Source: CAWGGS01 sp046704745
Lineage (GTDB): Bacteria; Desulfobacterota; Desulfobulbia; Desulfobulbales; Desulfocapsaceae
Assembly (NCBI GenBank): GCA_046704745.1
Contig: JBJKRL010000137.1
Coordinates: 1-64,000 of the forward strand
Direction of reading: 5' to 3'
DNA length: 64,000 nt
Shown: positions 52,070-60,985 of the stretch, in pieces
How positions within the stretch are numbered: position 1 is the first letter of the stretch
Layout: each line of letters opens with the position of its first letter
Translations under genes and position numbers: made by a program
The notes under the pieces: generated by a model
Databases searched by the model: none
What the model was told of the DNA's origin: nothing
Seen by the model: the letters and a program-made list of their open reading frames with translations, nothing else

Positions 52070-52825
52070 TTACCGGGAAACATCGGCCCCTCCCTCTTTC
52101 CACTGTGAATCGATCAACACGTAGTGGGGACGGAACCTTTGTTTGTAATTCATCGCCGGTACGTTTTTGATAAGATAACCGAGATAGAGGTAATCAATTT
52201 TTTTCTCCAGGCAATAAGCAATCATCGACAAAATATTATAGGTCCCCGGACTTCTTTTCGCCTCGTTCTCATCGAAGAAAAAATAGACGGCATTCATCCA
52301 GTTGTCACCTATATCGACAATACCGGTTCCGATCAACCTGCCCTGTATCCTGTACCTGAATTCAAATGTAGACGTGATTGTATTCAGGAAAAAACCCGAA
52401 TAATAACTTTTAGCGGTATTATTTTTATGGGGATATCGGCTCTGCAAAAATTTCTCACACAGATCGAGATTTTCCGCGCTGGGACGAAGAGGACCGATCT
52501 CCAAATCCACATCGCTGTTTTTATTCAAAACCCGCCTTTGGTTCCTGTTTGCCTGGAAGGTTTTGGGATGCAGGCGGATGGGGATGCAACTGCGACACTT
52601 GGAGCAGTGCATGGTATAAAGATAGTTGCCGTTTCGTCTGTATCCCGCCGCCAGAAACAGTTCCATGGCCCGATCCGGCAGCTGGCCCGACACCCCTTGA
52701 TAGAAAGTGGCAAGAAATGGTTGGTTATACGGACAGTTAACGGTTATATCATAAAAATATTTACTCAGCCTTTGCTCCAGGGAAGCAAATTCCCTGGCAC
52801 ATTGCTGATCATATATGGATCTCAA
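52070..52825 (-). CDS. bpt: Aminoacyl-tRNA:protein transferase (Bpt/Ate family)
   Basis: 251 aa. The enzyme attaches a leucyl or arginyl group from aminoacyl-tRNA to protein N-termini for N-end-rule decay. The N-terminal MHCSKCRSCIPIRLHP is the family's Cys-rich motif, ahead of RYPHKNNTAKSYYSGFF, GTGIVDIGDNWMNAVYFFFD and YLYLGYLIKN, all near-diagnostic. Length fits the bacterial form. It lies just downstream of gdhA on the same strand, with a 21-base gap. Confidence 0.9.
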   Translation of the reverse strand: MRSIYDQQCAREFASLEQRLSKYFYDITVNCPYNQPFLATFYQGVSGQLPDRAMELFLAAGYRRNGNYLYTMHCSKCRSCIPIRLHPKTFQANRNQRRVLNKNSDVDLEIGPLRPSAENLDLCEKFLQSRYPHKNNTAKSYYSGFFLNTITSTFEFRYRIQGRLIGTGIVDIGDNWMNAVYFFFDENEAKRSPGTYNILSMIAYCLEKKIDYLYLGYLIKNVPAMNYKQRFRPHYVLIDSQWKEGGADVSR

Positions 52826-52846
52826 CAGTCGACTTCTCTTTTAAGT

Positions 52847-54196
52847 TTAGACCAGCCCCTGGTCAAGCATGGCATTCACGACCTTCACAAAACCGGCTAT
52901 ATTGGCTCCTGCCAAATAGTTGCCCGGAATACCATAATCCTCCGCTGCCTCCAGGCATGTTTTATGAATGGACTTCATGATCTGTTTCAGTCTCTTATCA
53001 ACTTCCTGCCGCGGCCAGGAAAGACGCATGGAGTTTTGAGCCATTTCCAGTCCCGATACCGCAACGCCACCGGCATTGGCTGCCTTGCCGGGCGCATAGA
53101 GCAATTTGTTATCGATAAAGATGTCAATGGCTTCAGGTGTTGAAGGCATATTTGCCCCTTCACAGACCAGCTGAACTCCGTTTTTTATCAGATTGGCGGC
53201 ATCTTGGCCATTTATCTCGTTTTCGGTTGCGCAGGGGAAGGCGCATTCAGCTTTATGATCCCAGAGAGGATTATGGCCCAGATTCGGATCGACCTGAGTA
53301 TAAACCGCCTCCTTGTATTTATCGGCATATTCACTGATCCTGCCGCGCCTCACGTTTTTCAGATGTTTGATGAAGGCAAGCTTGGCCGTATCGATTCCCT
53401 TCTCATCAAAAATATAACCTGACGAGTCGGACAAGGTCAAAACCTTGCCGCCAAGCTCTATAATTTTTTCCACGGTATACTGGGCTACATTGCCGGCTCC
53501 GGAGGCCAGGCATGTCTTGCCATCGATGGTTGTATTGCGTGTAGCCAGCATTTCTGCGGCAAAGTACACCGCTCCGTATCCCGTGGCTTCCGGTCTGATC
53601 AGGCTGCCGCCCCAGTTCAGACTTTTGCCGGTGAGTACGCCGGTAAACTCGTTTTTAAGTTTTTTATACATCCCGAAAAGAAACCCTATCTCCCTGGCCC
53701 CGACCCCGATATCTCCCGCAGGCACGTCGGTATTGGGACCGATGTGCCGGTAAAGCTCGGCCATAAAGGACTGACAAAAATGCATGACCTCGGCATCGGA
53801 CTTTCCTTTGGGATCAAAATCCGAACCGCCCTTGCCGCCCCCCATGGCTAGAGTGGTCAGCGAGTTTTTAAAGACCTGTTCAAAGGCCAGAAACTTTATT
53901 ATTCCCAGATTCACCGAAGGGTGAAATCGCAGTCCCCCTTTATAAGGTCCCAGAGAACTGTTCATCTCTACCCTGAATCCGCGATTCACCTGCACCTGTC
54001 CTTCGTCATCCATCCACGGAACCCGAAACATGATCACCCTTTCAGGCTCGGTAATTCGTTTCAATATCGCCTGCTTCCGATATTCAAGGTTACGATCGAG
54101 CACCGGGGTTACCGTTACCACGACCTCTTGCACAGCCTGATGAAACTCGTGCTGTTCCGGATCTTTTTCCATGATATGATTAATAATCTGGTCCAT
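52847..54196 (-). CDS. gdhA: NADP-type glutamate dehydrogenase
   Basis: 449 aa, hexameric GDH that aminates 2-oxoglutarate with ammonium. Family motifs: FRVPWMDDEGQVQVNRGFRV at the N-terminus, ALMGGGKGGSDFDPKGK-type residues with the catalytic Lys, NTDVPAGDIGVGAREIGFLF, and LNWGGSLIRPEATGYGAVYF. The NAD(P) site has ASGAGNVAQYTVEKI. Length is that of the NADP-dependent bacterial class. It is followed by bpt. No regulator or riboswitch is visible. Confidence 0.96.
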   Translation of the reverse strand: MDQIINHIMEKDPEQHEFHQAVQEVVVTVTPVLDRNLEYRKQAILKRITEPERVIMFRVPWMDDEGQVQVNRGFRVEMNSSLGPYKGGLRFHPSVNLGIIKFLAFEQVFKNSLTTLAMGGGKGGSDFDPKGKSDAEVMHFCQSFMAELYRHIGPNTDVPAGDIGVGAREIGFLFGMYKKLKNEFTGVLTGKSLNWGGSLIRPEATGYGAVYFAAEMLATRNTTIDGKTCLASGAGNVAQYTVEKIIELGGKVLTLSDSSGYIFDEKGIDTAKLAFIKHLKNVRRGRISEYADKYKEAVYTQVDPNLGHNPLWDHKAECAFPCATENEINGQDAANLIKNGVQLVCEGANMPSTPEAIDIFIDNKLLYAPGKAANAGGVAVSGLEMAQNSMRLSWPRQEVDKRLKQIMKSIHKTCLEAAEDYGIPGNYLAGANIAGFVKVVNAMLDQGLV

Positions 54197-54207
54197 TCTT
54201 GTTTCTC

Positions 54208-54867
54208 CTATGCAGATGGAAATGGGAAAACGTTTTCAGTTGCTCTGTCTTGGACATAAATAATACCTTCGGATTTTTTACCGTTACAAATCATCACGAA
54301 AGGTCGGGGAAGCCGGAGATGACGGACATATTTCCCGTCTGTCTCATAAGGTTTTGCCAACAGCCACTGCCAATCCAGATAGCTCCCTTCTTCCTGTCCC
54401 GAAACTGCGGGCTGCCGATCTTTCTCATTCATCGTCAGATAAGGGATTCCAAGAGAGGTAATGTTTTGGAAAAAATGAGTGCCTTGGGAGGGTTCGGCCC
54501 GGACAGTATGGACGATCAGAATAACCGGCAGGTTGGATTTGATCGCTTTTACCGCAAGTCCGAGATCAAAGGCATTGGTCCCGCTCATAAAAGGCATGGT
54601 AATAACCAGATGGAAACGTTCGTTTTTAATCTGTTCACTAGCTTCCGTCCCGGAAGAAACCCTGGTGACCCTCGGCGCCCCGCTCAGATTCAATCCCTGA
54701 TACTCACGAATGACCCGAGTGGCTATGGATCCATCCTCCTCCATGATAAATGCATCGTATGGACTGGAAACCAGGAGGATACTCAAGACCTTTAAGGTCA
54801 TTAGTTCATGGAATATTTGAAAGTGCGGATCAAAATCGGGGATGTTCTTTTCGCTCTCTTCAAACAC
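54208..54867 (-). CDS. Receiver-like N-terminal remnant of PEP/pyruvate-binding protein
   Basis: 219 aa. Residues about 10-140 have the stretch FHELMTLKVLSILLVSSPYD and LVITMPFMSG, as in the receiver-like N-terminal domain of large PEP/pyruvate-binding-domain proteins (commonly near 1000 aa). The PEP-binding domains are missing, and the tail from about residue 150 has no familiar motif. It could be a shortened functional protein or an N-terminal remnant that runs on into noncoding frames. No ribosome site is evident. It lies between gdhA and the mob/mqn genes. Confidence 0.6.
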   Translation of the reverse strand: MFEESEKNIPDFDPHFQIFHELMTLKVLSILLVSSPYDAFIMEEDGSIATRVIREYQGLNLSGAPRVTRVSSGTEASEQIKNERFHLVITMPFMSGTNAFDLGLAVKAIKSNLPVILIVHTVRAEPSQGTHFFQNITSLGIPYLTMNEKDRQPAVSGQEEGSYLDWQWLLAKPYETDGKYVRHLRLPRPFVMICNGKKSEGIIYVQDRATENVFPFPSA

Positions 54868-54976
54868 GGATTATCTCCTGGGAACAAACAAATTCAGCCT
54901 ACTTCTGGATATATTGTATATCCGCCAGCTTGAAAATGAAAATTTTTCTCCAGTTGCAGGGAAAAGATTATGAGCG

Positions 54977-55921
54977 TTAGAGATCCGCAGGGGTATTGAC
55001 ATTTCGCCAGGACGGCAACAGGTGCTGAGGCACGGGAGGGGTTTCAATCTTTGGGTATTCGGCCACTGTACCGATCCGCAAATACCTTCTTTTTGCCATA
55101 TCCTCGAAAAGCGGGCGGCAGCGGAAATCGTAATGGGCCAGAAGCGGCTCGATGGGGCCGTTTTTCTGCAACCTGGGCAGGGTGCCCCACACTCCAGGCC
55201 GCCTCCTCTCCAGCAGCCAGGTGAGTGCCTCTTCCATGATGTCCGGCATATCACAGGCCACAAGAAGCCAGGAGGCGGCAGGATTCCAACGCATTGCCGA
55301 GAGAATGCCAGCCAGGGGACCAACCAGACCCGGGATATCAGGCAGGCGGATCACACCCTCCAGATTCTCGGGAACCACGCCTTTTCCGGAAAGAAGAAGG
55401 CCGTCGACCTGGGGTTGCAAGAGGCCTGTAATCCGTTGAAGCCAGGTGACGCCGCTACCGTCGGTTATTAGATGCTTGGGCCGACCCATCCTGGAGCTGC
55501 GGCCGCCGATCAGTACGCACGCCCAGACCGGTGTCTGCCGCCATTTCAAAGTAAGCTGATCCACGAGAAAGGCAACAACCATCTCCAGCTGCCTCTCTTT
55601 GCCAAACGAATGCAGGACAAGCTCCTCTTCAGGAGCCGGCCGCCCCTCTCCCAGCCAAAGTGTAGGAATAGAGGCAGTGCCCGGCCCATCGAGTAAGATC
55701 AGGTCACAGCCAAACCCCATATCGGTCTTAGACGACAACGCATACTGTCCGGCATGGGATGGGTCCCGGCAGACTACAACCGACGTCAGTCCATGGGTCA
55801 ACAGGTCTTCTGCCAGCGTTTTCAAAAAGGCCTGACGTTTTGTTCCACTCCCACCGCTGAAGGCAAAAATCGGGGTGGCCCCAGTGTCGAAGACCAACGG
55901 CAACATGCTCTTTTTGGTCAT
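54977..55921 (-). CDS. MobA-like nucleotidyltransferase with MobB-like N-terminus
   Basis: 314 aa. Residues about 130-314 contain the MobA-type signature LIGGRSSRMGRPKHLI and later VACDMPDI, suggesting molybdopterin guanine dinucleotide synthesis or a related NTP transfer. The first 120 residues look like MobB but the P-loop is degenerate (SGGSGTKRQAFL in place of G-x4-GK-S/T). Two bases separate it from mqnD upstream, so it is probably in the mqnB-mqnD transcript. Function in Mo-cofactor synthesis is likely but not certain. Confidence 0.75.
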   Translation of the reverse strand: MTKKSMLPLVFDTGATPIFAFSGGSGTKRQAFLKTLAEDLLTHGLTSVVVCRDPSHAGQYALSSKTDMGFGCDLILLDGPGTASIPTLWLGEGRPAPEEELVLHSFGKERQLEMVVAFLVDQLTLKWRQTPVWACVLIGGRSSRMGRPKHLITDGSGVTWLQRITGLLQPQVDGLLLSGKGVVPENLEGVIRLPDIPGLVGPLAGILSAMRWNPAASWLLVACDMPDIMEEALTWLLERRRPGVWGTLPRLQKNGPIEPLLAHYDFRCRPLFEDMAKRRYLRIGTVAEYPKIETPPVPQHLLPSWRNVNTPADL

Positions 55922-55923
55922 TT

Positions 55924-56766
55924 TTATCCCATGACAAGCGATTTATCAGAGGCAGGCAGGACCCTTGCCGCCCGAGCCCGTCGCAGAAATTCCTCCACGG
56001 CCGCCAGGCCGCTGGTACCCAGGTCATGAGAAAAATCATTGACATACAATCCAATATGACTTTTAACCACATCCTCCTCCAGCTCTTGAGAGTAACTGCG
56101 AATGTAGGGTAGGCATTGATCAGGATTGGTTTCGGCAAATTCGAGGCTGTTCTTGATTGCCGCATCAATCCGACCTATGAGGTCCTTTCCGAGGCTTCTT
56201 TTCGCGGCAATGCACCCTAACGGGATTGGGCATCCCGAGATATCCTCCCACCATTGCCCCAGATCCTGGTGACAGACAAGCCCCATCTGTTCATACGTAA
56301 AACGGCTTTCATGGATGATCACTCCGCAGTCCACCTTGTCCCTTCGTACGGCGTCAATGATCGTATCAAAACGCATTTCCACCAGATTGGCACACTCCGG
56401 TGCATACATCCGAAAAAGAAGAGCCGCAGTGGTATATTGTCCTGGTATGGCTATTTTCGCCTCTTCCAGGTGTCTCATCTTTTTTCCGGGCTTGGTCACC
56501 AGCAAGGGACCGCACCCCCGCCCCAAGGCACTGCCTGATCTTAAAAGACAGTAATCGTCCAAGACATGCCCAAAGGCATGGAAAGAAAGCTTGGTTACAT
56601 CAAGACGCCCCTCCAATGCCCAAATATTCAGCGTCTCCACATCCTCAAGCTGAGGTTCCGCAAAGATGATGTCTTCCCTCTCGCTCCTGTTGTGGACCAA
56701 GGCATAAAAGATGTAGGTATCGTTGGGGCAGGGAGAAAACCCGAGTGTCAATGGCTTCATGAACAT
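55924..56766 (-). CDS. mqnD: 1,4-dihydroxy-6-naphthoate synthase
   Basis: 280-aa enzyme of the futalosine pathway to menaquinone, releasing 1,4-dihydroxy-6-naphthoate. It has a periplasmic-binding-protein fold: LGFSPCPNDTYIFYALV near the N-terminus and LSFHAFGHVLDDYCLLRSGS, with GCGPLLVTKPG after it, are hallmark motifs. The start overlaps the mqnB end by ten bases, so the pair is coupled. ATG 56766 or 56760 could be used. mqnA, mqnC and mqnE are not in the window. Confidence 0.93.
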   Translation of the reverse strand: MFMKPLTLGFSPCPNDTYIFYALVHNRSEREDIIFAEPQLEDVETLNIWALEGRLDVTKLSFHAFGHVLDDYCLLRSGSALGRGCGPLLVTKPGKKMRHLEEAKIAIPGQYTTAALLFRMYAPECANLVEMRFDTIIDAVRRDKVDCGVIIHESRFTYEQMGLVCHQDLGQWWEDISGCPIPLGCIAAKRSLGKDLIGRIDAAIKNSLEFAETNPDQCLPYIRSYSQELEEDVVKSHIGLYVNDFSHDLGTSGLAAVEEFLRRARAARVLPASDKSLVMG

Positions 56767-57416
56767 TCCGTAAGATTTTTGATAAGTACGACGGCAGACT
56801 CGGCCGCTTTTTCGCAGGCCTCCTGCAAGCGCCAGCGTTGCAAATCACGTTCTTCAACCAGGTTCGAGATACAACGAAGCTCGAGTATCGGCAGGCAAAA
56901 TTCACTGCAGACCCTGGCAATGGCAGCCCCTTCCATATTCTCACATTGTGCCTGAAATCTGCCGGCCATTGCCAGACCGCGAGCCCGTGTTGCCGAGACA
57001 GCCATGACAGTGACGAAATTTCCGGTCTTAATTTCTCGATCGCCATAAATTATTTTTGCCCTTTCCAGAAGGGCAGGATCCATTCTCGCAACGATTTCTC
57101 CGGTCAACTCTCTTGGCAGCGGCTCGATACGATCAGAATAACAGATGCCCAAATCGCCGAAAACCTCGGTATCGGCCAAGTAGAGATCAAGTAGGCGCGG
57201 ACCTGTTCCGCTTGCAGCCTGAATATAGCCTCCCCCGATGCCGAAATTTATGGCAGCGGAAAAAGTCTGCTCAGTTTTATCCAGATAGCGGCTCAGACGC
57301 ACGGCAGCCTCCACCGGCCCAACACCTGTGATCAAGGTTTGAACCCGCATGCCCTCTGTTACCATCCGTTTAAGCGGGCTCATCTCAATTTCGGTTGCGG
57401 CAAGGGCCAGAATCAT
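56757..57416 (-). CDS. mqnB: Futalosine hydrolase
   Basis: 219 aa of the nucleoside-phosphorylase/hydrolase fold, hydrolysing futalosine in the same menaquinone pathway. Marks: ILALAATEIEMSPL at the N-terminus, GVGPVEAAVRL, NFGIGGGYI and CENMEGAAIARVC, the nucleoside-binding Glu-Met-Glu region. It is first in the mqnB-mqnD transcript, which then runs into the MobA-like gene. Confidence 0.92.
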   Translation of the reverse strand: MILALAATEIEMSPLKRMVTEGMRVQTLITGVGPVEAAVRLSRYLDKTEQTFSAAINFGIGGGYIQAASGTGPRLLDLYLADTEVFGDLGICYSDRIEPLPRELTGEIVARMDPALLERAKIIYGDREIKTGNFVTVMAVSATRARGLAMAGRFQAQCENMEGAAIARVCSEFCLPILELRCISNLVEERDLQRWRLQEACEKAAESAVVLIKNLTECS

Positions 57417-57522
57417 GGTACAAAAGTCCGTTTACAATTTACACATTTTAGCAGGATAACATCAGTATTTGATCCGGAAAGGAATAAATCTTCCTTTCTA
57501 CTTACCGTAAAACAGAACCAGC

Positions 57523-58596
57523 ATGCAACAGGATTTCCTCCTCGAGTCGTACGACTATCATCTTCCCCAGGAAAACATCGCTCAACACCCCGCTGATCGA
57601 AGGGACAATTCGCGTCTTCTCATTCTCAATCAATCTTCTGGAAATATCGAACACGAACGTTTTTCTCAAGTGACTGATTTTTTGTCTGAAAATGACATGC
57701 TGGTGATCAACGACACTCGGGTTTTCCCCGCCCGATTACTGGGACGTAAACAGACAGGCGGTAAAACCGAGGTCTTTCTCCTTGGGTATCCGAAGATAAG
57801 TGCCATCTCTTCAAGCGGGACGGCAGTGGCTGCCGCGCTTATTAAGGCATCAAAGAAACCGCAACCAGGCTCACGCATTACCATAGGAGACAAACTCTCC
57901 TGCCGGATACTTGACCTACTGGGAGATGGCAAAGCCAGCATCGAACTGCGTTACCCGAAAGATGCCGATTTAAACAGCATTCTGGCTGAGTATGGCCAGG
58001 TCCCGCTTCCCCCTTATATAGAACGGGCAGGTCAAACAACACCAGAGGATGTTGAGCGGTACCAAACCGTTTACGCCGATCACCCAGGTGCCGTTGCCGC
58101 CCCCACAGCCGGCCTCCATTTCACCGACACTCTGCTCCAGTCTTTGTCAACAAAGGGAATTGCCGTGGGGAGGTTGACTTTGCATGTCGGATACGGGACC
58201 TTCGCTCCGGTTCGTTGCGAGAAGATCAGTGAACACAATATCCATGCTGAGCATGTACATATCCCTCCCGAAACAGCAGAGTGCATCAATGCCATCAAAA
58301 CACGGGGCGGCCGGATATGGGCAGTCGGGACCACAACGGTGAGAGCCCTGGAGTTTGCAGCGGATGAACAGGGTCGGGTCTTGCCCTTTGAAGGCTGGTG
58401 CGATCTTTATATCATGCCCGGCTACCGCTTCAAGGTCATCGACAATCTGATTACCAACTTTCATCTTCCGCGCTCCTCTCTGATGTTTCTCGTTTCGGCA
58501 CTCTGCGGCAGAGAGACTCTGCTCTCCTGTTATAAAGAGGCCATAGCTCGAGGATACAGGTTTTACAGTTATGGAGATGCTATGGCGATCATTTAA
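57523..58596 (+). CDS. queA: S-adenosylmethionine:tRNA ribosyltransferase-isomerase
   Basis: 357-aa enzyme in queuosine synthesis, adding the epoxycyclopentane from SAM to 7-aminomethyl-7-deazaguanine in tRNA. Typical phrases are LPQENIAQHPADRRDNSRLL, NDTRVFPARLLGRK, PPYIERAGQTTPEDVERYQT, PTAGLHFTD and NFHLPRSSLMFLVSALCG. Length matches. It is divergent from mqnB, whose promoter must share the 106-base gap. No tgt gene follows. Confidence 0.96.
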   Translation: MQQDFLLESYDYHLPQENIAQHPADRRDNSRLLILNQSSGNIEHERFSQVTDFLSENDMLVINDTRVFPARLLGRKQTGGKTEVFLLGYPKISAISSSGTAVAAALIKASKKPQPGSRITIGDKLSCRILDLLGDGKASIELRYPKDADLNSILAEYGQVPLPPYIERAGQTTPEDVERYQTVYADHPGAVAAPTAGLHFTDTLLQSLSTKGIAVGRLTLHVGYGTFAPVRCEKISEHNIHAEHVHIPPETAECINAIKTRGGRIWAVGTTTVRALEFAADEQGRVLPFEGWCDLYIMPGYRFKVIDNLITNFHLPRSSLMFLVSALCGRETLLSCYKEAIARGYRFYSYGDAMAII

Positions 58597-58639
58597 TAGG
58601 CTTAAAGCTGAGTTGAGCAGCTTGTCTGCTCGTACGAAA

Positions 58640-58697
58640 CTTATGCCCTTGTGGTATAGTCGGAAGCACCATAAAAAAACCGACCACAGGGTATAAG
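58640..58697. terminator. Imperfect hairpin between convergent queA and fmdB
   Basis: CTTATGCCCTTGTGGT (58640-58655) and ACCACAGGGTATAAG (58683-58697) are inverted with 13 of 15 paired, and a T-rich stretch follows the right arm (GGTATTTT at 58714-58721). An A-run (58673-58679) sits within the loop. Placed between two convergent gene ends, it may terminate both. Confidence 0.5.
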
Positions 58698-58734
58698 CCA
58701 TGATCGGTTGGTGTGGTATTTTGCGGAGATTCTT

Positions 58735-59004
58735 TTATGATGAAGAGGCTGGGCATCCAGCACAAGACCCGCCGGATCCACAAGCCGGTGCCGCGGGAGT
58801 CGCTTTTTTCCCATTTGCGGCAGAGGCGCTGGCGTATCCGTCTGCATACCAGCCACCTCCTTTAAGTTGAAAAGAACTCATCGACATCAACTTCTTTACT
58901 TCTCCCCTACATTCAGGGCATTTCGTCAGAGGGTCATCCGATATCTTCTGCTGCACCTCGAAAATCCTATTACAACTGCTGCATTCATACTCATATACTG
59001 GCAT
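58735..59004 (-). CDS. FmdB-family zinc ribbon protein
   Basis: About 89 aa. MPVYEYECSSCNRIFEV and LTKCPECRG give the CxxC/CxxC zinc ribbon of the FmdB/CxxC_CXXC_SSSS family; the tail is Ala, Gly and Cys rich (CGSGGSCAGCP), typical of its group. The start is ATG 59004, because the longer frame gives no family match. A promoter is predicted at 59127-59155. Function is unclear; a regulatory or metal-handling role is usually assumed. Confidence 0.85.
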   Translation of the reverse strand: MPVYEYECSSCNRIFEVQQKISDDPLTKCPECRGEVKKLMSMSSFQLKGGGWYADGYASASAANGKKATPAAPACGSGGSCAGCPASSS

Positions 59005-59126
59005 CTCTCTACTCCGTAACGAAAAATCACTACTTTTTTTACAAGGTAGCCTTAAGAAATTCCTTCTCGAGGATTTCTCACCTCCAATGATCCAACTTGC
59101 AACTTCCCTTCCCAAGGCTTGCGCTT

Positions 59127-59155
59127 ACCTTAATTCTCCCGTATCTGTATGTCAA
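59127..59155 (-). promoter_or_regulatory. Candidate promoter for the FmdB-family gene
   Basis: Minus strand TTGACA (59155-59150), 17-base spacer, TAAGGT (59132-59127). The -35 is perfect, the -10 weak. Confidence 0.4.
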
Positions 59156-59347
59156 TATCCTATTGTCCTCTCACCCTTTTTTATCATTACCCGAATCACA
59201 CTACCTAAACCTGAGTTTCTCAGTAACCACGTAATCAATTAAAAAACAGCCGGTATTGCATTCCAGTTTATACTGATTACCCTGTGTACAAATACATACG
59301 AAGAGAGTTCTTTTCCCTATAAAAGACTTCCCGGTGGCGCTTCCCGC

Positions 59348-59376
59348 TTGTTGTTCCCGTAACTTTCTGTTATACA
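59348..59376 (+). promoter_or_regulatory. Candidate promoter for murI-lolA
   Basis: TTGTTG (59348-59353), 17-base spacer, TATACA (59371-59376). The -10 is good and the -35 partial. A start near 59383 gives a leader of about 45 bases. Confidence 0.4.
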
Positions 59377-59427
59377 AACTGCTTTGGTCTTCTTTTCTGA
59401 AAATTATTTTTTGATTTACCTTGTCTC

Positions 59428-60210
59428 ATGATAGGGATTTTTGATTCAGGCATTGGTGGTATGACGGTAGCAAGGGCGGTGGAACAGCTTCTTCCCGGGT
59501 ACCCTCTTCTATATTTCGGCGATATTGCCCGAACTCCTTACGGTACCAAGAGTCCTGAAACCATCATCGAATATTCTTTACGCAACACCGAATTCCTCTT
59601 GAAAAAAGGAGCGACTCTTATCATCATTGCCTGCAACACCGCTTCAAGTGTCGCAACAGAGAGGTTGCTTAAAGAGTTCCAGGTACCGATCATCGAGGTT
59701 GTCACACCGGCGGCCGAAAAGGCCGCCAGCAAAAGCAGGACGGGGAGAATCGGTGTCATTGGGACAAGGGCCACCATTGCCAGTAACATCTACAAGCGAA
59801 TCATCACCGGTCTCTGCCCGGATTACATGGTCTTCTCTCAAGCTTGTCCTCTTCTCGTTCCGCTGGTTGAAGAAGGATGGATCAATAAACGCGAGACAAA
59901 AATGATCCTGCGTCGGTATCTCACACCTTTAAAAGAGATGCAGGTCGACACCTTGGTTCTTGGTTGCACCCACTATCCGCTTTTGAAAGAATTAATCCAG
60001 AAACGAATCGGCAGTCGCGTACAACTCATCGACTCGTCGGTAGAGACAGCTCTAAGGCTGCGTGAACTCTTGCATTCCCAACCGGATCTCATCGCCAAAG
60101 GGAAGAGGCCGGAAGTGGAACATACGTATTATGTCTCCGATCTTACGGATTCTGTGAATAATATGGCTGCCAGAATATTCGGCCGTCCTATGGAGTTACG
60201 ACACATATGA
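59428..60210 (+). CDS. murI: Glutamate racemase
   Basis: 260-aa enzyme making D-glutamate for peptidoglycan. GIFDSGIGGMTVARAV is the N-terminal signature, LIIIACNTASS holds the first catalytic Cys and LVLGCTHYPLL the second. Asp and substrate residues (GDIARTPYG) are conserved. It overlaps lolA by four bases (ATGA), so the two are translationally coupled. Confidence 0.95.
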   Translation: MIGIFDSGIGGMTVARAVEQLLPGYPLLYFGDIARTPYGTKSPETIIEYSLRNTEFLLKKGATLIIIACNTASSVATERLLKEFQVPIIEVVTPAAEKAASKSRTGRIGVIGTRATIASNIYKRIITGLCPDYMVFSQACPLLVPLVEEGWINKRETKMILRRYLTPLKEMQVDTLVLGCTHYPLLKELIQKRIGSRVQLIDSSVETALRLRELLHSQPDLIAKGKRPEVEHTYYVSDLTDSVNNMAARIFGRPMELRHI

Positions 60211-60932
60211 CACGCTGCAAAAGTACTGTAAGGATCTTGCTCCCAATCTTCATTGCCGCTCTTTTCCTCCTGATCCCGGCAGGTTTTTTAAAAACGACCC
60301 GCGCGGCTGAAGAGACTCCTGCAGAAATTGCTGCCCGGCTTCAGGCAAAATACAATCAAATCAAAAGCCTCACCTTTGACTTTATCCAGCATACCAATGG
60401 CCAACTTACCGGCAGGGGTGGCAACGGCAGAGGCAGAGCCTACTTTCTCAAGACCGGCGAAAAAGCCAAGATGCTTTGGGATTATATCTCCCCAAACAAG
60501 CAGGTTATACTCAGCGACGGGACCACCTTATCCATGTACTTTGCCAAGCAGAATCAAATGATCATCACTCCGGCCGATTCTCTTGAAAAGGATATCACAT
60601 ATTCATTTTTCTCAGGGGCCGGAAATTTGCAAGACGATTTTCTCATCCGCCCCCCCGACCCCGCTGTAGGAAAAACGGAGACGGACACTGATACGGTTAA
60701 AATAATCAAACTTATTCCGAGAACCCCAAGCTCCCAGGTGAAGATGATCCACATCTGGGTAACTGCGGATTCTCTTATCCAACGCATGGAGATAAAAGAT
60801 TATTTCGATACGGTTACCGTCTTGAATTTTACCAATATACAAGTCAACAGTCTTGCGGGTGAAAGCAGGCAGAGTCTCAATGCTCTGTTTTCGTTTACTC
60901 CCCCAAAAGGAACGGAAATTATTCACCAGTAA
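60207..60932 (+). CDS. lolA: Outer membrane lipoprotein carrier LolA-like
   Basis: 241 aa with a signal peptide (LLPIFIAALFLLIPAGF, cleavage near TRAAE). The unclosed beta-barrel family features are seen: IKSLTFDFIQHTNGQL near the N-terminus, GRAYFLKTGEKAKMLWDYIS and QVILSDGTTLSMYF. It carries lipoproteins from the LolCDE complex to the outer membrane; no LolB-type partner is seen. It is coupled to murI, an odd but plausible envelope pairing. Confidence 0.85.
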   Translation: MTRCKSTVRILLPIFIAALFLLIPAGFLKTTRAAEETPAEIAARLQAKYNQIKSLTFDFIQHTNGQLTGRGGNGRGRAYFLKTGEKAKMLWDYISPNKQVILSDGTTLSMYFAKQNQMIITPADSLEKDITYSFFSGAGNLQDDFLIRPPDPAVGKTETDTDTVKIIKLIPRTPSSQVKMIHIWVTADSLIQRMEIKDYFDTVTVLNFTNIQVNSLAGESRQSLNALFSFTPPKGTEIIHQ

Positions 60933-60985
60933 TCTTTCATAAAGTCTTAGCCGGCCATCAGTCGGTTCAAAGCACTGAGTAGACC

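Larger units (their letters stand above)
59005..59427. other. Divergent promoter region fmdB/murI
   Basis: About 420 bases containing candidate promoters for both neighbours (59127-59155 and 59348-59376). No gene is seen. Confidence 0.5.
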
